DNA of 64,000 bases, from the NCBI RefSeq assembly GCF_003265705.1, contig NW_020313285.1, positions 13,525,280 to 13,589,279 of the forward strand. The letters run 5' to 3'. Both the position numbers and the translations under genes were made by a program. Shown here one piece after another: positions 1 to 11,744 of the stretch. The notes beneath the pieces were generated by a model. That model had not been told where the DNA came from. It saw only the letters and a list, made by a program, of their open reading frames with translations, and did not search any database. Every line of letters starts with the position of its first letter. Position 1 is the first letter of the stretch. The stretch comes from Callorhinus ursinus. Lineage: Eukaryota; Chordata; Mammalia; Carnivora; Otariidae.

Positions 1-3000
1 TCTGTAGCTGGAAAACTGTAAAATCTCACATCCAGCAGTAATTATTATTTAAATACCTAATTATAGGAACCTGATTAAACTTTGAAATAATAATTAACAA
101 GATATGGAAGTGTATAATTAGATGCTAAAATGAGCAGATGAGAAAATAAGCCCTACAAGAATTTGGAGATGAGATTGTGTGAGTGCTGAAGACACTTAGA
201 TTTTTTTTTTTTTTAAAGAAAGTGGGCTTGAGCGATGTAGCTGACAGTTTGAGAAGGGGCAGGTGGCATGAAAAGCACAGGGTAAGGCTTGAAGTTGGAA
301 GTGGGCAGTTTGGGGCAGAGAGCAGTGTAGGGATTCCTGGGACGTACGGCTGAATGAATGAGAGGGAGACGTACAGATCCACCAGCAGGCTGGGGCCAGG
401 AGGGGACATGTGGATGCTATGTTGCCAGATAATGAAGGATGGCTGAGCATTTTTGAGGAAGAGAATCATCTAGAGTTTGATGACGTTAATATGAGTGCAG
501 GGTGAGACATGGATTGGAGCAGAGAGCAATTATTTTAAGAGTTCCAAAGAAGAGGCTCTTGCTGAAATCATCAAATGACCTTGTCTGACCCAGCCCACAG
601 AGCCTCTACAACTATGGCCATGCACGTTTAGTCTTTGTCTGATCATTAGTCAATCACACACCGAAGCTTCTTAGATCGGCACAGACAGTTTTAAAAAATG
701 TGTGGATTCTGACCATCCTATGACTCTTGGGTCTATACTGTAACTGATTCTGTCTACTACTTACCTTGACTATTAAAAAAGGACTCGTCCCTGCTTGTTA
801 ATTTGTGAAAAAAGACCATAGTGATATACATCCAATGAAATTAACATGCTTATTTTTAATAAGAATATTTTCTAGGTCCTTAGACTTCCCATTCACTGAC
901 TTCCTGGCACAAAATGTATTCATTAAACCTAATTACTGGTATAACTTGAGATCCATGATTCAATTAAAAATGATACTTTTTGGTAAGAAATAAAAATGAA
1001 AAGGATATGAGACATAGCAACACTGATTAGAAAAACTGTCAGATAGCCATTAAAATCATATTGATTTTTCAGATCCTCAGAATTACTCCCATGTGCTTTG
1101 GAAAATATCATGATAACAATTATAGCCAGACCTAGTCAGAACAGTATTCTTGTAGGTTTCCTTTGTTAAAAGAAAGTTAGATTTCCAAATAGAATGACCC
1201 AGAGATGATTAAATCCTTTTATAGTTAGAGCTCCTTTCAAATACTTGAACATTGGTGTTGTCTTCGCAAGATCCTAAAACTTCCAGTTAATGAAAATTTT
1301 AAATTATTCAGTATCTCTTTCAATATTGCTTTTCTGATGTTGCAAAGGTTTTTGTTTGTTTGCTTGTTTGGTCGGTTGTTTGGTTGGTTGGTTGGTTTTT
1401 AGCTCTCTTTTATAGTCTCCAAAAAATGGAGAAATGACGCTAAGTTGGCTAACGTGGGTTCAACAGGTCTGGAGCCTGCCTGCCAATAGGAGGTGCAGGA
1501 ATGATGGAGAATCTCTCTCAGAAGACAGCTGGAACTAAATTATTAGACCGTCTTTAGAAAACAAGGGATTAATTGTGATGGTAAAGCATCCTGATTTCCC
1601 TGTTTGCCTTGTAAAACTCCTGACTCGCCCAGTTCGGTTGTGGAATCAAACAGACTCCAGGACAACCATACCGAGTTGCATGACAAGTAAGATAACTTTA
1701 CAAACTATTGTTGTACATGAGGAAGGACTGATAGTCATGCTTCTGTGGATCAATGGATATGAGAATATGGGGAACAGAAGAAGAATGAAATTACTATCAT
1801 TAATAATTTGTATTGACAGTTCTGATTTCCCTCATTTCTTTGAATAATTTAACCTGTTTGAGAAACCTATTTTTCCAAAGTGCACAAAGCTATTTCCCCC
1901 TGGTCAGACCTATATTGTAGCTAAAATATACCACTTGTAGGATATTTTGCAACTTCAGGGTTAAAGTGTCTACAGTTTCTTTTCCAAGCACTTAGTGGTC
2001 TAAAAGTAGATAAGCACTAGATGTCCTTAGGCAATGTGGTGAAAAGTAAGAATGGAATTTATAGCTTTCTTCCAGATGATCCTTTCACTTTGGCCTCCAG
2101 CCATTGCTGCCGCAGGTCCAGCACTGCCTCACGTATTCCTCATACCAAGTCAGGAGAGTCCTCAGTCTTGCCAGGTGGACTGCATTCAGAGGAGGGGAAT
2201 CAGCAAATGTTTAACAGAAACCACGTATAGTTCTTTGGAAGCGATAACTCTTTCCTTACCATGACTCAGGAGGAAACTCACAGCATGCTCATAGATTCTT
2301 TTCCCATGTAGCTCTTGAGATTGATAAGAGCCCCTATCACCATCCCTACCTGCTCTTTAGAGGCTAAGATCAACGGATAGTCATTTTAATTGTTGCTTAA
2401 TGATTAACGTGGTTTAAAATTTGTTTTAAAATTATCAACCGAGTGGAGTTCTTCTTTACATTTCACACAGTTGAAATTTCATAATTTATCACTTAACAAC
2501 CAGGTCAACTGAAAAACAAACAAAATCACATACACACAGTCAGAATTCTTAGTGTTCAGGGCATCTGTACTTACAGCGTTACGTTCAATCTCATATAGAG
2601 TTAACCAAGTAAAGACTCAGTGACTCTCACTGAGCCAGTGCCCTGAAGCTTTGAGAAAAAACATGCTCACACCTTTCAAAACTTATTGTCAGAGTAGTAA
2701 GTACAGAAACTCGATGTGGAATAACTTCCAGGAAATTGAGAATAGAAGAAATAATAGTTCTAATTCCTATTTAGGAGAAATTCTCATTCTTAGTTATACT
2801 ATTACTTTCCCTCTTTAGAGGTCTTTGAATTTCAACCCCTCTAGTAAATTTATATGCAGGTATAAAAAAAATTGGCTAAATTCTAAAACCCAAGCTGCAT
2901 TGTATCTATTAGTCTCACTCCACATACAGTGGCCTCTTGAAAAAATCCAGCCTGGCAATGGCTTCCATGACTGCAATACATTCTCCCTTTTCATCTCATT

Positions 3001-3179
3001 AATATACAGTGCACAGAAAATAAGTTCCTTTTTGTCAAAAAGTTGGGAGCTTTCATTTCAAACAAGTTTATTTTATTCATATATACTCACATATTCTACA
3101 TTGACATTGTAAATTTTATTCCAGAAAGTAAGAGCAAATGTAACCTCAACCAAATTTTTCTCTAGCTCAGTGTTAAGGC
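1..3179. other. Intergenic, no gene recognised
   Basis: AT-rich unique sequence with short poly-T/A runs and a (TTTG/TTGG)n tract at 1348-1399. Open frames are all short and without recognisable content. Confidence 0.6.
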
Positions 3180-3194
3180 AAATATCCTTATCAT

Positions 3195-3400
3195 GGGGCG
3201 CCTGGGTGGCTCAGTCATTAAGCGTCTGCCTTCGGCTCAGGTCATGATCCCAGGGTCCTGGGATCGAGTCCCACATCGGGCTCCCTGCTCAGCAGGAGGC
3301 CTGCTTCTCCCTCTCCCACTCCCCCTGCTTGTGTTCCTGCTCTCGCTGTCTCTCTCTGTCCAATAAATAAATAAAATCTTTAAAAAAAAATTAAAAAAAA
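3195..3400 (+). mobile_element. Can-SINE (tRNA-Lys-derived)
   Basis: Full-length element: GGGGCGCCTGGGTGGCTCAG head, CT-rich middle, AATAAATAAAATC-type tail. Direct repeats aaatatccttatca (3180-3193, and again at about 3400-3413) are its target-site duplication, so the insertion is fairly well preserved. Confidence 0.95.
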
Positions 3401-3451
3401 AATATCCTTATCACTCTCCTTGGAAAAAACAAAAACAAAACCCATGTTCTT

Positions 3452-3654
3452 TTTTTTTTTAAAGATTTTTATTTATTTATTTGACAGAGAAAGACACAGT
3501 GAGAGCCAGAACACAAGCAGGGGGAGTAGGAAAGAGAGAAGCAGGCTTCCCCGCGGAGCAGGGAGCCTGATGCGCGGGGCTCGATCCCAGGGCCATGGGA
3601 TCATGGCCTGAGCCGAAGGCAGACGCTTAACGACTGAGCCACCCAGGTGCCCCC
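3452..3654 (-). mobile_element. Can-SINE, inverted relative to the one at 3195
   Basis: Reverse-complement element with poly-T at left and the tRNA-derived head (ending CCACCCAGGTGCCCC) at right. A perfect 15-base duplication aaaacccatgttctt occurs at 3437-3451 and 3655-3669. Confidence 0.95.
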
Positions 3655-4780
3655 AAAACCCATGTTCTTAATAAAACTGTAATCCAGATATCTAAGTTGT
3701 TAATTAAAGGGTGAAAAAAGATGACAATATCAGAAAGGGGCAAAAAGACACCCAATAGCTTCCAGGTAGTGAAGAGCAAATATTAGAAGGCATGTCTTAA
3801 CAACTAATGGAGAAGATTGTGCCTAGGTACCAGCAAGGAAAATAGCATATAAGATAGCTTTCATTCAAAAAGTACCGCCCCCCCCCCCACGTTAGTTCCT
3901 AAAATGTTTGAATTCCAGTTTGGAAACTATATCTTCAAACACAAAAATGAGTTGGCTGTTCCCAGTAATTCCTTTTGAAACACATCTTATTCAAGCTGTG
4001 AAGACATCATACCAACTCAGTATGAGAATAGTACTCATTCTGGCGCAGTTATAGTGTGAATAGTGCCTGATGTTAACTTAGCAAAAAAGGGAAAGAAAGG
4101 AAAGTACAAAAGGACCTAATTATGCAGTGATCACAACCAAGACACAGCCATGTGACTGGGATCTCAGGTATAGAAAGAGAATGTTTTAATCTTAGGCCTT
4201 AGCATAGGTTGAGTGTAATTTTCAGAAGGAGCATGACATCATTATCTCTCCAGCTGACTTCAGAGCATTTCTTCAGTGACTGAGCCTCACCTCTGAACTT
4301 TTGCAGGATATGAATTCCCAGAAGCATATCCATGGCTCCTGAGTACAGAAGCACTTCCTGGGCCATCAAAAGCAGGGCCCCAAAACTCTAACAGTGATCC
4401 CCTCTTATAAATACACTGTTTAGGAGTTTGCTTTCAGTAGCTTTTTCATTTCCATCATAGCCTAGACAGGTCTAGCTTGGGATCACTCGGGGTATAAAAA
4501 GGCAACCTCTTCTGAGCGTTAAAAGGAAAGAAAAATGATATTTGCCCTCTTACTCATTCATGTCATAGGCACAGACAGTTTGGAAATGCATTCTTCCCAT
4601 TATTCTTAAAGGAATCATTGTCAGTATTTATTGATAGTGAATATCCCTTATTTAAATTGCACTAAAATGTAAGATTACAAGTAATCCTTAGTTAATGAGA
4701 TTGTCATAGACAGAAAACCAGCGGGTTCACACGTTACACAGCTTCAGGGCAATTGCATAATCCATTAGGGATACACTCAC

Positions 4781-4866
4781 CGTAGCGGGAGTATCTCCTG
4801 CAGAAAATGGGTGAAGCGTAAGCAGTGTAGCTTTCACAGGCAATCTGGCGTGGAGGTGCAAGCCTT
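4781..4866 (-). other. Candidate undescribed exon, minus strand
   Basis: Read on the minus strand, a pyrimidine-rich run ending gctctcag is followed by 86 bases and then a donor of form CTACG|GTGAGT. One frame stays open through it and on past the donor to a stop, and encodes several Cys, Arg and Tyr residues (for example IFCRRYSRYGECIP). I do not recognise the peptide. It could be an exon of a minus-strand gene or lncRNA upstream of SLC27A6, or a chance pairing of splice-like motifs. Only the signals are seen; function is not inferred. Confidence 0.2.
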
Positions 4867-4966
4867 CTGAGAGCAAGAGAAAGGATGATAGAAAATCTGC
4901 TTACCATATGATTCATTCACGATCATATCCTCTAGGAAAAATTGATGAACTTAGAGCACTGTCCTA

Positions 4967-5290
4967 GTCAGTTCGGGCCACTCTAATAAGAATACCATAA
5001 ACTGGGTAGTATACACAAGACGCATTTATTTCTTATAGTTCTAGAGGCTGGTAGGTTAAGATCAGGATGCCAGCATGGTCAGGCTCTTGGTACAGGCCTC
5101 TTCCTGGTTTGCAGATGGTCATCTTCTTCTTGTCTCCTCTCATGGCCCGTGGGGAGAGGAGCAAGGTCTCTCCTGCCTCTTTTTATAGGGGCTCTAGCCT
5201 TACCTCCTACAACCTGTGATGGTATCATATTGGGGGTTAGGATTTCACCATGAATTTTAGGGAGATATAAACATTTGGTCCATTACAGGA
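4967..5290 (+). repeat. Old dispersed mammalian repeat, copy 1
   Basis: Begins GTCCTAGTCAGTTCGGGC and contains a TTATTTCTTATAGTTCTAGA, GGCTGG, ATCAGGATGCCAGCATGGTC series known from a widespread mammalian repeat. The family name is not assigned. It resembles the segments at 5567 and 40907. Confidence 0.7.
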
Positions 5291-5365
5291 ATCTAGGGAC
5301 ATTTGTCAAACATTACAGAACACTTTAAGTTGTTAAGATTGTCTAATGGAAGCTATGTAATGAAT

Positions 5366-5552
5366 ATATTAAGATGAATATATATATATATGTATGTATA
5401 TACTTATGTGTAACACATGTGGTACCTAGGTATACACCCGACCGTGTGTGCGTACAGGTATATTGCTTATGTGTACGTATAACATATATGTATACACATG
5501 ATCATGTGTTCATGTATATATACACATATTTCTCTGCGTGTGTGTGTGTGTA
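5366..5552. repeat. AT/GT-rich low-complexity tract
   Basis: Mixed (AT)n, ATGTATGT, ATACACAT and (GT)n runs lie between two copies of the same old repeat. Confidence 0.8.
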
Positions 5553-5566
5553 GTTTGGAAAGTGTA

Positions 5567-6230
5567 TTAATTGCCTGGGGCTGCCATAACATTACCATAA
5601 ACTTGGTGGCTTAAAATCATAGCAATTTATTCTGTCACTGTTCTGGTGGCTAGTGCCCCAGATCAAGGTATTGGCAGGGCCTCACTCTATAGATGCTCTA
5701 GGGGAGAATCTGTTCCTTGCCTTTTCCAGTTTCTAGGTAATGGTCACATCACTCTAGTCTCTAACACCCATCTTCACATTGATTTGTCCTCTGTATGTCT
5801 GTCTGTCTTCTGTATGTCTCTCATAAAGACACTTGTTATTGAATTTAGAGTCCACTCAGATTATCCAGGATGATCTTCCCATTTCAAGATCTTTACTTTT
5901 ATTTTTTAAGATTTTACTTATTTATTTGACAGAGAGAGACACAGTGAGAGAGAGAACACAAGCAGGGGGTGTGAGAGGGGGAGAAGCATGCTTCCCGCGG
6001 AGCAGGGAGCCCGATGCGGGGCTCGATCCCAGGACCCTGGGATCACGACCTGAGCTGAAGGCAGACGTTTGACTATCTGAGCCACCCAGGTGCCCCCCTT
6101 TTTTTTAATTATTTTTTTTAATTTTTTTACATTTCAAGATCTTTAATTCAATTATATTATAAAGACCTTTTTCCAAATAAGGTAATATTCACAGGTTCCA
6201 GGAACTAGGGCATGGACATACCTTTTTTTT
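5567..6230 (+). repeat. Old dispersed mammalian repeat, copy 2, split by a SINE
   Basis: GCCTGGGGCTGCCATAACAT through ATCTGTTCCTTGCC on the left, then TTTTTCCAAATAAGGTAATA and TTCACAGGTTCCAGGA on the right. A SINE at 5896-6129 divides it. Confidence 0.7.
5896..6129 (-). mobile_element. Can-SINE inserted in an older repeat
   Basis: Inverted element within the older repeat copy at 5567-6230. A perfect 16-base duplication catttcaagatcttta lies at 5880-5895 and 6130-6145. T-rich sequence (about 6099-6129) at the head side is extra to the usual element. Confidence 0.93.
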
Positions 6231-6627
6231 AGAAGCCGCTACTCAAAATATCAAGAAGATATTTTACTTTTACACTGCTCTGCTTTTGCTTGTCTGGCAT
6301 TAACCTTTTTACGGTATTTTCTATCTTATGTTTATGTCATGGTCACCACAACAATACTATCATATCATTTCTTTTTTCTCAGGCAATCATCAACGGTGTA
6401 TTAGAAAGAAAGCCATTTGAAACCCAGTTGGGCCTTGATATTCCAGCCCTGCTCCTTGCTGCATTGTCCATTCTTTTTCATTTTAAATATCAAGAAAGTT
6501 AAAGGAATTTCAAGCTGAACAAAATAAAAAATATCCTTTGGTAAAACCATAGTTATCTCGGCAAACGCAGAAAGAAATCTGCATCAGGCAGAATTTGGGC
6601 AGGCTGTCTACACAAGGCAGCTAACAT

Positions 6628-6833
6628 GTATTTTTATTTATTTTTTATTAAATAGTTTATTTATTTATTTGACAGAGACAGATAGCGAGAGCAGGAACAC
6701 AGGCAGTGGGAGTGGGAGAGGGAGAGCGTGCTTCCCACCGAGGAGGGAGCCCGATGCGGGGCTCGATCCCAGGACCCTGGGATCATGACCTGAGCCGAAG
6801 GCAGACGCTTAACGACTGAGCCACCCAGGGGCC
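6628..6833 (-). mobile_element. Can-SINE
   Basis: Inverted element with a 13-base duplication aggcagctaacat at 6615-6627 and 6834-6846. The head ends in ACCCAGGGGCC, a small departure from the usual GGGTGGC/GCCCC head. Confidence 0.93.
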
Positions 6834-7478
6834 AGGCAGCTAACATTTATCTCAGAGAAGACACGGTGATGTCTCACAGTCCCTGTGGCATTTGTGTACA
6901 TGAAGATAAATATATTTCAGTCTGTGGATCTATAAACCTCAAGCATTTTAGTTGGACCAAACCATTCAAGAAATTCCTTCCAAGGCTTAGGCCTTGTTCC
7001 ATTTCCCAGTGCCAGCATACTTGATCTCTCTTTTCTTCTGAACATGTTATATATAACATTTTTATGTGGGATATAATGAAAGCATGTTGAAGAGAGAAAG
7101 AGAGAGGAAAGCAACACTAGGGAAGCCAAAATACTGGAAACACAGTTTGTGTTGAGGACTTTATAAAAACTGTAAAATATGATTCCGTTTTAATCATTAC
7201 ATTATAAATGACACTCAGTATGGTGCTTTCTTTATTGGCTAATAGGGCCTAAAAATTAGATATACAATGATTCTGCTGCAGAAAATGCAAGTCTTTCTTT
7301 CTCCAGATGAATTTTTACTCAACCTCTGTATGGCAGAATAACCTTTGTGAGCCAAATACTTTGCTTCTTATTCATCAGTTTCCTGTGGAGAAGAACTCTG
7401 CCCCTCAGTGACAATGAGGAATAATTTGAGGATGATCTCAAAACACTGTAACTTTGTTTTTCTCAAAAGTTATTCTTA

Positions 7479-7604
7479 GGGGTGCCTGGGTGGCTCCGTC
7501 GGTTAAGTGTCTGACTCGAGCTCAGCTCAGGTCTTGATCTCAGGGTCGTGAGTTCAAGCTCTGTGTTGGGCTCCATGCTGGGTGTGGAGCCTACTTTAAA
7601 AAAA
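7479..7604 (+). mobile_element. Short Can-SINE, first of a tandem pair
   Basis: Head and body of an older subtype (ends at GGAGCCTACTTTAAAAAA without the CT-rich block), directly followed by a second copy. Similar 14-base sequences flank the pair as a whole (7465-7478 and 7804-7817, 12 of 14 matching), so the second may have landed in the first one's A-tail. Confidence 0.9.
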
Positions 7605-7803
7605 AGGGGAGGTGTCTGGGTGGCTCAGTTGGTTAAGTGACTGCCTTCAGCTCAGGTCATGATCCTGGAGTTCCAGGATCGAGTCCCACATCTGGCTCCC
7701 TGCTCAGCAGGGAGTCTGCTTCTCCCTCTGACCCTCCCCCCCTCATGCTTTCTCTCTCTCATTCTCTCTCTCAAATAAATAAATAAAATCTTTAAAAAAA
7801 AAA
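7605..7803 (+). mobile_element. Can-SINE, second of a tandem pair
   Basis: Full-length element with CT-rich block and AATAAATAAAATC tail, joined to the A-tail of the preceding SINE. It belongs to the ...GTTAAGTGACTGCCTTCAGC subtype, also seen at 18106. Confidence 0.92.
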
Positions 7804-8481
7804 AAAAGTTACTCTCAGACTTTGAAATGAAACTCTCAGAGACGAGGTGAAATGGCCTCAAGATAGGAGGTGCCATTCTTCAATACTCCTTGGCCCCTGG
7901 TTGGTAATTGACCAAATTTACTCTTTGACAATAAGCAAGGAGGTGTGTATGAAGCTGTGTGGGTGATAATAGGGATATTCCTCACATCCATTTTGTACAA
8001 GCTTGTATTCAGAATAATTGTGCAAACACCTAGTTGATTGGTAAAAATGGGAATACGGCACAATTCTAACTTTATGATCTGCCATTCTAACAGCATGCTA
8101 GTTGTATTCTTACAGAAGAAGACAATCATTAGAATGATATCTTCTGAAATATCTATAGATCAATTGAAAGTCCCCAATGACAAGCTTCCCTCTAATGTTG
8201 GTGGGTTGAAGAGAAGGAATCACTTGAAATGCAGTTTAGTTGAAAATGTACAAGTGGAGTGTGAAAAGAATGGTGTATTTTTTCTTACCCTAACATTTTA
8301 AGATAAAAATTTACCTTTAGTATTTAGTGATGTTCCATAAAAACAGGGACTAGGGCGGCTTGGTTTTATTTGAACCATGTTTCAATCATCATGCATATCT
8401 GAGTTCTTAATGAATTGGAATCATATGTTAACAGTATATTCTGGTCATCATACTACCTTGCATAGAAAAGGTAAGAGCGAG

Positions 8482-8693
8482 GGGCGCCTGGGTGGCTCAG
8501 TCATTAAGCGTCTGTCTTCAGCTCAGGTCATGATCCCAGGGTCCTGAGATGGAGCCCCACATCAGGCTCCCTGCTCGGCGGGAGGCCTGCTTCTCCCTCT
8601 CCCTCTCCCACTCCCCCTGCTTGTGCTACCTCTCTCGCGGTCTCTCTCTGTGTCAAATAAATAAATAAAATCTTAAAAAAAAAAAAAGAAAAT
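8482..8693 (+). mobile_element. Can-SINE
   Basis: Full-length element. An 11-base duplication gtaagagcgag lies at 8471-8481 and 8694-8704. Confidence 0.94.
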
Positions 8694-8844
8694 GTAAGAG
8701 CGAGCTAAGGTAATATATATAGGGTCAGAAGAGAAATTGACACAGTGTCGAAGCCCTAGCATGCTGCCTGGAATTCAATTGATAATGACCTTTACCAGTA
8801 AGAAGAAGAATATTTGGGTAGAGCCATATCTTTTCTGTCGGCAT

Positions 8845-9032
8845 CAAAGTGTCTCAACTGGGACCCTATTGACATTTTGGGCCAGATAATTCTTTGTTAT
8901 AGGAGATTGTCCTGCACATTGTAGCATGCTCAGCAACATGCCTGACCTTTACCCATGAAGATGCTAGTAGTGCATCTGCCCCTCAACCGACCCCCACATC
9001 AGGGCAAAAATCTCCCTAGTTGAGAACCACTG
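8845..9032 (-). mobile_element. MER5A-like DNA transposon remnant
   Basis: The right end, GTTGAGAACCACTG, is the complement of the CAGTGGTTCTCAAC terminus of MER5A. The interior (GACATTTTGGGCCAGATAAT, TGTCCTGCACATTGTAG) fits the hAT-Charlie non-autonomous element. Confidence 0.85.
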
Positions 9033-10489
9033 TCTGTGAAGAGCAGAATCCCACTGCCCGGTACCCTGTCCCCAGCTCTGGGGCCCTGTCCTTCAAGTTC
9101 ACGTTTGGTTTGTTACACCATTAATGGCAGAACTTCCCCAATATGTAGGGGCACAGTCACTGTATTTTTGGTAGTCATCCCAGAATTTACTGGAGGAAAT
9201 TTCTTAATCACACGTGTTGTTTCTAAAATTAGAATAAAGTGTCAGAAACAGAGAGATGCCATGAGATATGGTATTTAATTATATAGTACTCAGTAAATTC
9301 CATGTGAATTTGAAAAGAAATGACCACTTCCAGCAAACAGTTCATACTTAACAATTACCCATGTTTAACGCAGAAGGTCTCAAGATACTTGTTCAACTTC
9401 TAAAAATCGAGGATTATCAAAATAAAGTAAAATATGTACTTGAGGCAGAAAAATATTCTCCTTTTGCATTAATAATTTTATTTCCTTAATTGATCTTTAA
9501 TATACAGTATGTGAAAGGATTAAAAACACCTGTTGTTCTGTAATATACTTGCTTTCACAGGCAAGTGACTATTTTTATTTTATTATCTTTATTTTTGAAG
9601 TAATAAAACTTTTAAGAATTGTTCTAACCAAAATGGCTAACAGAGTTAAGCTATAAAAGATATTAACCTATTGCTGTGAATGATAAAATAAAAATAAGTT
9701 TTTAAAACATGCCCCTTAGTAGTTTAGTATATGTTGGATGCGTGTGTTGGAGCAGATTATGTTTACAATTACTCTGTCTTCATGTAAATGTTAAAGTGAC
9801 TTAAATGTGGGGAGGGAAAGAGAATTTGTGATGTGATGGAAACCACTTAAAAGCGTGAAGTTGATCAAAAATGAGAAAGGCTGCTTTAACACTTCAGTGA
9901 GCCTCGATTTTAACCTAAGTAACCTTTCCCTCTCTTCCACATAGCCTTAGTTTTTTGTTTCAGGAACTCGGTTCCACCCAGAAAACATGAGGAAGGAGGC
10001 TAGCAGCATAAGCCCAATTCCTGTAGAAACCAGCTAGATCCTCTATTTCCCTAGAAAACCCACCGGCCCCTTCCTCTGGCAGTTTTGAAGGCCTTGGCCT
10101 GTTGCAGCCTCCTTTGCCCAGCAAAGCAATAGAGATTTTGTTCCCCTTTATGCCCAAACTCTGTCTTTGCATTATATATTTGGGCTCTGGAGCACAGAAG
10201 TCAGTTTTCGAAGTGATCACAAGATATTCTCAGCTCTTTGTAAACAGCTTGTGAACTAGGCCAATGCAGTACCTGGATTAATTATTTATTTGTGCTCAGC
10301 CTTGACTCCAATTAAATTAAGTTATCGTACATAAAATACAGCAAGTACTCAAATGCTCAAAGTAAACAAAAAGAAAAAAACTAAAACAAAATCCTAAGAA
10401 CATAAAATTAAGTCAGTAAAAGCCTGGTTTAAAAAATGCAGTTATAAAATTAACTAGGTTGTAGTAATCATTTCACTACATATACATAT
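9033..10489. other. Intergenic, no gene recognised
   Basis: AT-rich sequence. A minus-strand open frame of 86 codons at 9960-10220 in a locally GC-richer stretch has no similarity I can name. Confidence 0.5.
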
Positions 10490-10565
10490 TTCAAATCATC
10501 ACATTGTATACCTCAAATATATACAGTTTTATCAATTATACCCTATTAAAACTGGAAACATAAAT
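10490..10565 (+). mobile_element. L1 3'-end remnant
   Basis: The sequence around CATTGTATACCTCAAATATA and TCAATTATACCCTATTAAA matches the 3' terminus of older L1M families. Confidence 0.65.
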
Positions 10566-10614
10566 TTTAAAAGCTGAAATAAAATTTTGTATATACAAAA
10601 ACAAAGTGCAAAAA

Positions 10615-10885
10615 TCCAAGTAGACATTTCTTCAAAGAGGATACACACATGCTCAACATACTTACTCATCATGAACATGCAAATCAAAACTTCAGTGAGA
10701 CCCCACTTCATGCCCACAAGGATGGTTATAATCAGAGAAAAATAACAATTGTTAGTGAGGATGTGGAGAAATTGGAACCCTCATACACCAGTGGGAATGC
10801 AAGTTTGGAAAATATTTTGAAAAAAGTCTGGCGTTTCCTCAGAATGTTAAACAGAGTTCATGTAGGATCCAGCAGTTGTGAGAAG
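10615..10885 (+). mobile_element. L1 ORF2 3'-end fragment
   Basis: Reads in L1 order: AGACATTTCTTCAAAGAGGA, ATGCAAATCAAAAC, GAGGATGTGGAGAAATTGGA, CCTCATACACCAGTGGGAAT. Decayed, with no open frame of note. Confidence 0.85.
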
Positions 10886-11744
10886 AGGTTTGGTGAGGAA
10901 GGTTAATATTATGATTCATTTGCTCTTTTTTGCAGAAACGATTGGGCCAGGCCTCCACAAAGTATTTGTTTTTACTTCTCTTCCCACAGCCTAAGAATCT
11001 TCCCCAATTCCTAGAAATATTTTAGATAGCTCTATAAGATCTATTCAATAATTCCATTACAGTTTTATTTTTTCTCTCTTTAAGATTCAGAAACACAAAT
11101 GCACTTAATATAAAGTAGTAAAACTTTACAGATTTTCTTAAAAGGTACATCACGTAAACCACCGTTTGGCTCCCACTGCTATTGAAAATTAATTGCTAAG
11201 TGCAGAGAAAAAAGTTTAGGCTAAGTAAGGGACTGTTAATATACTCTCTACGTTTTAAGAGACAAAATTCTGAGCATGTTTACAGACCTAAAAGAATAAG
11301 AATAACTGCCTCAGAATTCAAGCCAAGAGAGAAAAATAAAAAGAAAATCCAATGATTTACCATCTGTTTAAGAGCTGAACTGAATTCTCTTGCTGAGTTT
11401 GGGACTTGCAGCATTTTTGGCATTTTATGTTAATTTTTCATTTACGATATGGTCTCTATATAAGTCAGTCTATGGATGGCTTGTTTTCATTATTAAAGAA
11501 AGATACTATTGATGACCTCTGTTTCCTTCTATTAAGGTAAGCTCTGCCAATTTTGAAGAGGGATACTTGAGTACTCTATCTGACAAAATGACATACTGAT
11601 ATCGTTCATGTATGTGTAGAATATTCCTAAATATCCAGGCCCAAGATAAATCATTTGGGGTCTCGGACTTCCTTCCCCAGCAAACCAGTTGACAAGCTTT
11701 ATACACATGTTTTATCAGTTCCATCTCCCCTGCTATCCAATGTT

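Larger units (their letters stand above)
6847..8470. other. Intergenic, only SINEs recognised
   Basis: Apart from the tandem SINE pair at 7479-7803, nothing named. Short open frames on both strands do not resemble known proteins. Confidence 0.55.

Noticed and set aside
3195..3260. tRNA-like sequence at SINE heads, here and in all other copies
   Set aside because: These are tRNA-derived promoters of Can-SINEs with tails and target duplications, not tRNA genes.
3874..3888. Poly-C run
   Set aside because: Simple homopolymer with no associated structure; may also be length-uncertain in assembly.
4781..4866. Idea that this is an FBN2 exon, since FBN2 neighbours SLC27A6 in human
   Set aside because: The peptide does not resemble fibrillin EGF-like or TB domains as I know them, and FBN2 should lie far upstream.
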